Assembly (NCBI GenBank): GCA_032629725.1
Contig: JAFEVB010000032.1
Span: 124,001 to 188,000 of the forward strand
From: Gremmenia infestans
Lineage: Eukaryota > Ascomycota > Leotiomycetes > Helotiales > Hamatocanthoscyphaceae
Reading direction: 5' to 3'
DNA: 64,000 nucleotides
Position numbers and translations under genes: made by a program. Below the pieces are notes generated by a model. The model was given only the letters and a program-made list of their open reading frames with translations, ran no database searches and was not told the DNA's origin. Shown piece by piece: positions 56,599 through 64,000 of the stretch (position 1 is its first letter; each line of letters starts with the position of its first letter).

Positions 56599-57136
56599 TT
56601 AAAAACAACACTCCAAGCACTCGCAGCAATCCAAACAACACTCGCATGATTCTTCGCAGAGGAAACAACAGCAGAGGGCTGCTAGACTGTTGGTGGAGAG
56701 GGAAGTTAGGTATTTGTTCTGCGATGTGATGCGTGTTCGAAGGATGAATTGGGGTTGAGGTTGAGGTTGAGGTTGAGGGTTAGGGAAGAGAGGGAGGAAG
56801 ATGGGATTAAACTTACCAGCCAGTCAGACAACCGCGTTCTTTCTTTTCCTTGACGACGACTTGTTGGGGCATAGGCTGGTTTTGCATCTATTGAATAGGT
56901 AAGGTATTAGTTCCACTACGGGCGAGTTTCTTGGTTCGGTAGCGCTGGACTGGACTGGACTGGACTGGACTGGACTGGACTGGTTTACTTACGGGAGGGT
57001 AGCCGTTGTTGTAGCCTGGTTGTCCTTGGGGTGCGTAGCCCTGCTGCTGTTGCGGGTAGTAACCTCCTTGTTGCGGGTAGCCTCCTTGCTGCTGGTAGCC
57101 TCCTTGCTGCTGGTAGCCTCCTTGCTGGTACGACAT
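56599..57136 (-). CDS. CYSTM-type cysteine-rich C-terminal membrane protein
   Basis: Three exons (introns 56687-56816, 56888-56992) give 100 aa. Exon 1 (48 aa) is a Gln/Gly/Tyr repeat, MSYQQGGYQQQGGY with five GGY units and NNGYPP, prion-like in composition. Exon 2 reads MQNQPMPQQVVVKEKKERGC. Exon 3 adds LAALCCCFLCEESCECCLDCCECLECCF, the palmitoylation-prone Cys-rich stretch that ends CYSTM proteins. The junctions produce LTGC-LAALCCC in frame. Such tail-anchored proteins sit at the plasma membrane and are linked to stress or metal tolerance in yeasts and plants; here the role is inferred from the family. Without splicing only the first exon is visible as an open frame. Introns are long for this genome and one carries a microsatellite. 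Confidence 0.85.
56946..56984. repeat. Pentanucleotide microsatellite (TGGAC)n inside an intron
   Basis: Seven to eight copies of TGGAC within the first intron of the CYSTM gene, just upstream (on the plus strand) of the exon 1 donor. Confidence 0.9.
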
Positions 57137-57913
57137 CTTGATGGAATGGAATGAAATGTAGAGAGCTTGCTTTCCTGCGCGTGTTGGAGTCGGTGTACAG
57201 ATGTCCCGTAGACGATATGGTATTAATTAGAGTGCGGTTATGGGATTGGTATTAACGTCGTAGAGGACTAGAGGTGGAGTCGCGTTGATTTGTATGTGTG
57301 TTTGTGAAAACGAGATGGAAGGAGAGCGAGGGGTGTTGTTGTCCTTTTAACTGGGCAGATACCTCCGTATTATTCACAGAAAAGCTGAAACATTTAAAAG
57401 TGAATGCACTGCACTGCCACTGCCACTGCCCCTGCGCTTCCATTCATTCAATCATTCGTACTACAAGCGATTGACGGACAACCCCTGAAAATGATACTGT
57501 CTGTCTGTCTGACTGTATGACAGCGAGTCTACGTTTGGGAATTTGACGCGGGGCGCAGGCTTCACAGCTAGCCACTCTCAGCCACTGCTACCCGCATTGT
57601 TTCGCTTGGCGCCACAGGTATGTGCTCTTTACGGTATAGTGCTGATTCTTCCCACGCTTGGCGCCTGCGGATTGGTGAGAGGGTCATGCATTTACCCGAG
57701 TTTTTAAGTGGGGTCGAGTGCTTAGTGGTGGCTTTGCGCTTCTTGGACCATGATTACCTTACCTAATAAACAGGATTTTGGCTGGGGTAGAGTACGTATT
57801 GGGGAATAACGAATTGGATCTCAATATCATAGGTTCTTGCTCTGTTGATATAATTTCAGTCAACATACATACATACATACATACATACATACAGTATTTT
57901 AAGAACAACCAAC
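57137..57913. other. Divergent promoter region of CYSTM and CNNM-type genes
   Basis: 777 bp. It contains a TGCAC/CCACTG-rich patch near 57405-57435 and a (CATA)n microsatellite close to the CNNM-type start. No gene supported. Confidence 0.4.
57863..57891. repeat. Tetranucleotide microsatellite (ACAT)n in a 5' leader
   Basis: About seven copies of ACAT ending 23 bp before the start codon of the CNNM-type gene, so probably within its 5' UTR. Confidence 0.9.
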
Positions 57914-59996
57914 ATGGCCGGTATGTTCGCCCAGGCTACTGCTTTGTCGCGCGCAAATGTATTGGTTCTTGGGCTCATGAACCTGCCCCTCTTACGCGCT
58001 CTCGCTCTACCGTTTGCCTCATCATCGACGGTGACGATCGTCGCTCGAGGTGAGGATGGGAAGGATGCCGAAGATGCGAGTTTGTGGCTTTACTTGGCAG
58101 TAGCTATGGTGCTTGTACTTCTAGGCGGCCTTTTTGCTGGCTTGACAATTGCGTAAGTTTAGTTATACCTTATGTTTTGATGTTTTGACCTTCCCTTTCC
58201 TTGTGATCTTTGATTCTCTCTCGAATCCGCTTACTAATACCCGCGTTATATATAGACTTATGGGACAGGATGAAATCAACTTGGAAGTCATTCAGTCATC
58301 AGGTGATGGCAAGGAGAGGGTTCATGCTGCCAAGGTACTGCGGTTGTTAAAGAGAGGGAAGCATTGGGTTTTGGTTACGCTTTTATTAAGCAATGTCATC
58401 ACTAACGAAACTCTGCCTATCGTGCTCGATCGATCTCTGGGAGGAGGATGGCCTGCCGTCGTGAGCAGTACTGTATTGATTGGTATGTTTGTTGTATCCC
58501 AACCAGTACATAAGGTATTGGGAGCAAAAACCAATTACAGATCGCTAACTTTGTTTTCCCTACAGTTATTTTTGGAGAGGTGATCCCTCAGTCCATCTGT
58601 GTCCGCTACGGCCTTCCCATCGGCGCATATCTCTCACCAGCCGTGCTCGTATTAATGTACATCATGAGTCCCATCGCCTGGCCCACGGCCAAACTCCTAG
58701 ATTACCTCCTGGGCCAAGACCACGGGACCGTGTACAAGAAAGCTGGTCTGAAGACCCTCGTCACGCTGCACCAGTCCATGGGCAAATCACCGCACGAGCG
58801 ATTGAACGAAGACGAGGTAACCATCATCACTGCTGTGCTAGACCTGAAAGCCAAGACCGTCCGTAGTATCATGACCCCCATCGACGACGTCTACACCATG
58901 TCCAGCGAAACGGTCCTCGACGAGAAAACCGTCGACGGGATCCTCGCCGCAGGGTACTCGCGAATCCCTATCCACACGCCGGAGAGTTCACATAATTTCA
59001 TCGGCATGCTGCTTGTGAGGACGCTGATTACTTATGATCCGGAAGATGCACAGAAGGTGTCCGATTTGGCCTTGGCGACATTGCCCGAGACGGGCCCCGA
59101 TACCAGTTGTTTGGATATCATTAATTTTTTTCAAGAAGGGAAGTCGCATATGGTGTTGGTGTCCGAGTCACCGGGTGAGAACTATGGTGGTATTGGAGTG
59201 CTGACGTTAGAAGACGTGATCGAAGAATTGATTGGAGAGTAAGCCCCCTTTCTCCCCTCCTCCAATATCGCAGAATACAATACACCCTACGGACATACAG
59301 CTTTTCATTCATTCATTCATTTATCATCCAAGAGAACAAACAACTGACACCCCACAGAGAAATAATCGACGAGTCAGATGTCTTCATAGACGTCAGCAAA
59401 TCCATCAAGCGCGCCTCGGGCACCGTGGGAGGCGGCCCCTCGGAAGCAACAATCATCGCCACCAAAGACCTCACCACGCCGCCGCCCCCCGAGGACGGAA
59501 AACCAGAGCGCCAGCCATCACTCCGTCGACGCTCCACGGCACTGAGTGCGAAAGCCGTCGCTGGGCCGAAGCCCAAACATCTCGGCCCGTCGAATCTGGC
59601 CAGCAGACCTGCGCAGACACGGTATAGGTAAGTCAAGTCAAGTCAAGTCAAGTCACCCCCTCACCTCCTCACTCGAGATATCGGGTTTCTGGATAGAGAT
59701 TGCCATCCCTCTAGAACATAACTTACTAAGAAAAAGTTTGCTAATATAACGGTGTGTTAAATAGTACGATTAAAATCAAACCCGGCAAAGGAACATTCGA
59801 CGAAGTGACCAAGAACGCAGAGAATGGTGGTCATCCGCAGCATCAGCTGGGTTATGGAGGTGGTGCTTTGAGTAGTTCGCCCACGCAGGTAGAGACGGGG
59901 AGTAATGCTGTGTCTGGAGAGGAGGCGGAAGTGGAAGTGGAAGTAGAAGTAAATGAGACGGCCCCGCTGTTGAATGGTGGGAAGAAGAAGACGTGA
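57914..59996 (+). CDS. MAM3: CNNM/Mam3-type membrane protein (DUF21 plus CBS pair)
   Basis: Five exons (introns 58153-58255, 58483-58565, 59239-59357, 59628-59764) give 546 aa. An N-terminal extracellular or lumenal segment precedes the DUF21 transmembrane domain: LWLYLAVAMVLVLLGGLFAGLTIALMGQDEINLEVIQSSGD, KHWVLVTLLLSNVITNETLPIVLDRSLGGG, VIFGEVIPQSICVRYGLPIGAYLSP. The cytosolic CBS pair follows: MTPIDDVYTMSSETVLDEKTVDGILAAGYSRIPIHTPESSHNFIGMLLVR, and HMVLVSESPGENYGGIGVLTLEDVIEELIGEEIIDESDVFID. A disordered tail with VEVEVEVNETAPLL ends the chain, with a dileucine-like vacuolar signal. Yeast Mam3 affects manganese and magnesium handling at the vacuole, so Mg/Mn homeostasis is the expected role. 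Confidence 0.93.
59630..59655. repeat. Pentanucleotide microsatellite (AAGTC)n inside an intron
   Basis: Five copies of AAGTC beginning within the donor site GTAAGTC of the fourth intron of the CNNM-type gene. The array has apparently grown out of the splice site itself. Confidence 0.85.
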
Positions 59997-60307
59997 AGAT
60001 GATGATTATTGTTGTTATTATCCGATGATATTTCAGCCCAGCTCAGGAAAACTAAAATTGTACAACTTTGTCGGAAGATTAAAAAGGAAATCGGGAAAGC
60101 TTTGCAATCAGCGCAAAGCTCATTTCATGTGTGAATATATCTACTATAAATACATATTTAAGTACAGCAACACAAAGTAACACCAAGACAACACTTGCTT
60201 GCACAGCACTTTTTACAGGTAACTCCAAACTCCACGCAAACGTTTCCAGATCATCAGTGACCAAGATCCGCTGCTTTGCGCATACAACGTGACTCCTCTC
60301 GCAATGT
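59997..60307. other. Convergent 3' intergenic stretch
   Basis: 311 bp between the tail-to-tail CNNM-type and triple-repeat genes; AT-rich, nothing else seen. Confidence 0.4.
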
Positions 60308-62089
60308 CTATCTGCAAAGGTACGTGTATGAATCTGAGAAGTATGCGCCAATTCCAAATCTAGCCATATAACGCATGGATTTTCGGAGTGCGAGTTCGTA
60401 TTCTTTTATCTCAATCCCTTCATTTTTGGCTTTCTGTAACAGATTCAGGAGGAGTTTGTCTGCAGGATCATCTGAAGGTCGAGGACCGAAGTTGGCGCCC
60501 GGTGTGAATATGGTATTTTCTAGATCCATATATGCTTCGGCCGGGCAACCATGTACTGGGTCCAGAATTTGCTGCCAATCTTCCATCTTGGTGTATGAAT
60601 GTTCACCAAGGTAAATAATTAGGTCGATGGCTAGTTCGAGACCATCCGGCTTCTCACTCAGTTCTGCGATCCGGGGCACGAATTCTTTCACAGCGCTGCT
60701 GAGCCAGTCCGATGTAGGACGCTTCGCGTCGTATTTATATTGCGCGTATCTCTTCTCTACTGTCGCGTGAGTTTTGGTGATTTGAGCTTTGATCTCGTCG
60801 TGAGACTCCTGTGCATATGCCTTTGCTGCATTTGGAACCCAGCTCGAGAGGAGCTTGAATGCCTTCGGGAAATATGTAGTAATGCCATGCTGGGCTAGGT
60901 AATCGGTCTCGCCTTTCAGCATTTCTACTTCAAGGACCGGCTGGAAATCCTGGTCTTCTTTTTTGATTCTCTGCGCCAACTCAAGGAGCAGCTCATCGGC
61001 TGGCTCATCTGATACTCGGTAAATGCCCTTGGTTGCCACCAGGGCCAGGTCTGGGTATGATTGCCGACCCCAGAACAGAATCAGCTTGAAAGCATCCAGA
61101 AGTCCGTCCTCCATGTACCCGAGACGCCGAATCAAAGGTATGAACATCCTGAGGTCGCTACTTAATTTTTCTAAGCTTGACCAGTACTCGTTTCTGTTGG
61201 CTTTAGAATCTGTCCAATTAGGATGCTGGCGAATTTCTAAATCAAGGTCCTCTTCATATCCCTGGTTGACTGCCGAAATCCTTGCTTTGACGTCTTTGTA
61301 AAATTTCCTCGCCGCACCTGGACCCTTAACCCAAGATAGCATCAAGGCGTATGACATAGGGAAATATCGATGAGCCTGGTAGGCTGCAAATGCTTTCACA
61401 TCAGCCTTGAGAACCTCGAATTCTCTGCTAGGAACGAAACGCTGATCTTCTTGTTTTAGCCTCTTAAGTATTTTCATCAGAGCGATATCCGCCGGCCCGT
61501 CTGATGGTCGAACATCGCATCGTGAAGTGTAATGGGAAACTTTATAGAATGACAAGTGACCGAGATCAAGCATTGCGTAGTAAGCTCTTTTTAATCCGCC
61601 GGGTAAATGGGACAGCCACTCGATCACTGGTATGTAATGAAGCAGTAGCTTACTCAGGCAATCTGAACTGCCGTTGGAATCCCCGCAGTTGTCTTTACGG
61701 GCCTTGTTCATACCACTTCTGACGTGTTTGTCTAGGCTTTCTGCTGCTTTGGGATGCGATTGGAGTTGTCGTCTTATGGAAGGTGTGGTTTCTAAGCAGA
61801 CGTCAATAAACCAAAGTACTACTACCAGTGCCTCTAGATATTCTGCAAGCTTACTCGTCATCAGACAATTATCCATAATGTAACCTTGCAGTTCCAGAAC
61901 CTGAGCCTTGAGATCAGCAACCTCATCATCATTTGCTCCCACGACGGCTCCCACGGATGGATTCGGTGTATCGTCTGCTGCATCTTCCACCTTTACCACT
62001 GCTGCGGCTGTCGTCGGCTTTGCTTTCTTCAATGGATTCGGTGTACTGGTTACCTCGATGGCGGAACTTGATCTCTTAGTGGAAGGCAT
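60308..62089 (-). CDS. Uncharacterised protein built from three ~170-residue repeats
   Basis: Intronless, 593 aa; I do not recognise a named family. Residues 1-60 are low-complexity and basic then acidic (SNAIE-like Ser run, NPLKKAKP possible NLS), followed by a helical segment (DEVADLKAQVLELQGYIMDN). From ~150 on, one helical unit occurs three times. Each opens with a hydrophobic helix pair: WLSHLPGGLKRAYYAMLDLG, LIRRLGYMEDGLLDAFKLIL, IAELSEKPDGLELAIDLIIYL. Then comes a core: VRPSDGPADIALMKILKRLK (193), YRVSDEPADELLLELAQRIK (357), PRPSDDPADKLLLNLLQKAK (536). Each closes with E-x2-LK..., a YFP/YFS motif and SW(V). The third copy is cut short at TYL. Probably an all-helical scaffold, nuclear if the NLS is real; function unknown. 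Confidence 0.85.
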   Translation of the reverse strand: MPSTKRSSSAIEVTSTPNPLKKAKPTTAAAVVKVEDAADDTPNPSVGAVVGANDDEVADLKAQVLELQGYIMDNCLMTSKLAEYLEALVVVLWFIDVCLETTPSIRRQLQSHPKAAESLDKHVRSGMNKARKDNCGDSNGSSDCLSKLLLHYIPVIEWLSHLPGGLKRAYYAMLDLGHLSFYKVSHYTSRCDVRPSDGPADIALMKILKRLKQEDQRFVPSREFEVLKADVKAFAAYQAHRYFPMSYALMLSWVKGPGAARKFYKDVKARISAVNQGYEEDLDLEIRQHPNWTDSKANRNEYWSSLEKLSSDLRMFIPLIRRLGYMEDGLLDAFKLILFWGRQSYPDLALVATKGIYRVSDEPADELLLELAQRIKKEDQDFQPVLEVEMLKGETDYLAQHGITTYFPKAFKLLSSWVPNAAKAYAQESHDEIKAQITKTHATVEKRYAQYKYDAKRPTSDWLSSAVKEFVPRIAELSEKPDGLELAIDLIIYLGEHSYTKMEDWQQILDPVHGCPAEAYMDLENTIFTPGANFGPRPSDDPADKLLLNLLQKAKNEGIEIKEYELALRKSMRYMARFGIGAYFSDSYTYLCR

Positions 62090-62542
62090 GTTGCCAATTG
62101 GATGTTGTGGATGCAGTCAAGGTGATGATTCGGAGTTAAGGGTATTTTTAGAGCGGTAGACGCGTTGAGCGGAAAGGAAGTCGCGTCTCGCGAAATCGAG
62201 GGGCCATGCCACGTGGTTATGTAGCCCTACTTGTACCGGCATATATAACGAACTATTTCTGTCTAAGTAATTGCTTGTTTGATTATTAGCCTTGTTAATT
62301 GCTAGATGAGGCTTGAGTGCATGTCTGATGATCAGGTAATCAGGTTTTCAAAGTAATAATCACCTGATTGATTTTCGAGCGCATCTGGGGAAGGGAAATT
62401 ATGTTTGTTGCTTCGTAATAAGTAGTTTCTTTGGTAAAGAGGGGGTAATCTATATGACCTATAATTTATTTCTCACAATATATCTTAAGATATATACCAT
62501 CAACTCCAACCCATCCCATGTCTCTTGCCTCTATTTCGTGCT
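62090..62542. other. Intergenic stretch (0.45 kb)
   Basis: Promoter side of the triple-repeat gene and 3' side of the ferric reductase. AT-rich, with an 8-bp inverted repeat AATCAGGT/ACCTGATT at 62338-62369. No gene supported. Confidence 0.4.
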
Positions 62543-64000
62543 CTACCATCCAAACTGCTCAACATGAAGCTCTATACTAGGTCCATTGACTTTGACGTTC
62601 TTAGCGACGGTACTTCTCGTAACTTGCATCAAGCTATCCGGCCCACAAGCAGCCACAGCGACCCTGTCGTTATCTTCCGCCTTCTCAACAATCTCATCGA
62701 CTATAGCAGCAATATCGGGCCTACCTCTTTGTGGAGAGAAAACCATGTCTGTTGAGGAGATAGGCGAGGCCAATTGCTTCTCAATGTCATGCTCGTTCTT
62801 GGATGACGGTAGTGGGTCCGTGGAAGACTTCTTTTCCTCGTCTGAGGAGGATACGAGAGTACTGTCTGATGTACTACCGCGGGTTAAGAAAAGACGGACA
62901 TTCACCAGTGGAGAGTCGGTGAGTTCCTTGAGTTGTTCGCTAAACCATTCAAGCATTTCTGTTCCTTGTCAGTTTGTGTACTTAAAGAGACGCTTAGATC
63001 AGTGGGCTTACCTGGCTCTCGAACAGTCCAGATGAACTCGATAGTGGTTGTTTGAGATATGCCAAGTTTGCGAAGGAGATCAATGGCAATGCCGACTGTA
63101 AAGCTAGCACCGCTACCACCTGCGATGAGGACCACCTTGGTGAAGTTTGCGAAGTTGGGAATATTGCCATAAGGTCCATCGATGGACGCTTTGAGCGTTT
63201 GTCCAGGGTTCTTCACAGCCGCGGCGTGGAGATCGCGGGTAAATCCATCATAGGCCGCAACAACAAGCTCGAGGGGCTTCGTCGAAGTGATGGTAAATGG
63301 ATGAGACTCAAGTGCACGAACGCCCGGGATCCAAAGAAAACAGTGCGTGCCTGAAATAGCACGGCCGGGAGACTTGCGCAGGACAACTCGAGTCCCGCCA
63401 TGTGAAAGAGGCGTAAGTGTAGCTGTGTTGCCAAAGCTAAAGAACAGCGTCCGGAGTGATCGTATTACACGATCGGCAAACCACAGAGATCCAATGACTA
63501 TGACGCCGATGACAGTCTTCTTTGCGAAGTCTGGACGATGCATTCCCACCAGTATCATGATGACAATGAACAGCACCACGTGAGTGACGTAGAAAATTTC
63601 GTATCGCATCTTCCGGACGAGAACTGCAAGGGCTACCGAGAGTAGCATTAGGAATCCGGCTATTATGCCCACTACTTGATCATCTTCACGGAGGTTAGAC
63701 AGCTTGCCTTGGCGGATGTCGCCGGCGAGGTAGATGGTGGCGTGAAGGATCATCGATACTATGAGAGAGTAACCAGCAATTCGATGGAGGACATTGAGGC
63801 GCTCATACGAGTAGGCTGTTAAAAATGCAAGTGGTGTGTTCTTCAAGGCGAGGAAGGTGACGAGGCCAAGATTGGCAACAGAGATCCTGAAAGTCAGGAA
63901 TTTAGCAAGAATACACTTTCACTCGAAGTAGACTTACCATCCTAATCGTTTGCCTAGATTATTGAGAGGCGTACTCCAGTCCATTTTGGTAAACGTAACT
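62543..64000 (-). CDS. Ferric reductase-like transmembrane protein (FRE/NOX superfamily), 5' part beyond the window
   Basis: Partial: the window holds 3' exons (introns 62959-63011 and 63887-63937) coding for about 450 C-terminal residues; the gene runs past 64000. The ferric reductase membrane domain reads NNLGKRLGWISVANLGLVTFLALKNTPLAFLTAYSYERLNVLHRIAGYSLIVSMILHATIYLAGD, with the haem His pair in LHR...LHA about 13 residues apart, and a second pair in THVVLF...GMHRP. The FAD-binding site is HPFTITST; the NADPH-binding parts are VVLIAGGSGASFTVGIAIDLL and VAACGPDSLMQ. It ends LHVEQFGW, the classic FRE terminus. An acidic/Ser insertion (SSSDEEKKSSTD) lies between the NADPH motifs. Reduces extracellular Fe3+/Cu2+ with cytosolic NADPH at the plasma membrane; it may work alongside the DOMON-b561 and CFEM proteins, which is inference. 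Confidence 0.93.

Overview
The window is nuclear DNA of a filamentous ascomycete (Pezizomycotina). The genes are split by short introns (mostly 46-140 nt) with GTRAGT-type donors and CTRAC-type branch points. The families are typical of moulds: Zn2Cys6 regulators, CFEM wall protein, Amt/Mep permease, DOMON-cytochrome b561, ferric reductase. A leotiomycete-like relative is my best guess, but that rests on general family resemblance, not on a search. I rebuilt exon-intron structures by hand; every intact model below sums to a whole number of codons.

Layout. 0-10 kb: a small Zn2Cys6 regulator, a long gene-poor stretch, an ammonium permease, a metal-dependent cyclase, and an HD phosphohydrolase fused to two HTH-like repeats. 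10-19 kb: a CFEM/GPI wall protein, a THEM6-like thioesterase, a decayed locus, a secreted PLC-like phosphodiesterase and an alpha/beta hydrolase. 19-24.6 kb: a DHA1 drug transporter, a CSA/ERCC8-type WD40 repair protein, and a probable Rrn10-type Pol I factor. 24.6-29 kb is a microsatellite-rich gene desert. 29-37 kb: a 1,105-aa Zn2Cys6 regulator, an oxygenase-like orphan fragment and a Gfo/Idh/MocA oxidoreductase. 37-45.5 kb: a very small coiled-coil-like gene, an F-box-like relic, a GT25 glycosyltransferase, a DOMON-cytochrome b561 protein, an AT-rich RIP-like block and an intact F-box-like gene. 46.5-64 kb is denser: vacuolar basic amino acid transporter, quinone reductase, eIF3i, trifunctional C1-THF synthase with a probable mitochondrial presequence, a CYSTM protein, a CNNM/Mam3-type protein, a protein made of three ancient repeats, and the 3' part of a ferric reductase.

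The genes do not form an obvious biosynthetic cluster or defence island. Housekeeping genes (eIF3i, C1-THF synthase, CSA, Rrn10-like) sit among accessory transport, wall and redox genes. The most unusual items are the triple-repeat protein at 60.3-62.1 kb, the HTH-HD fusion at 7.7-9.0 kb, the tiny gene at 37.6-37.9 kb, and two introns that use GC-AG splice sites.
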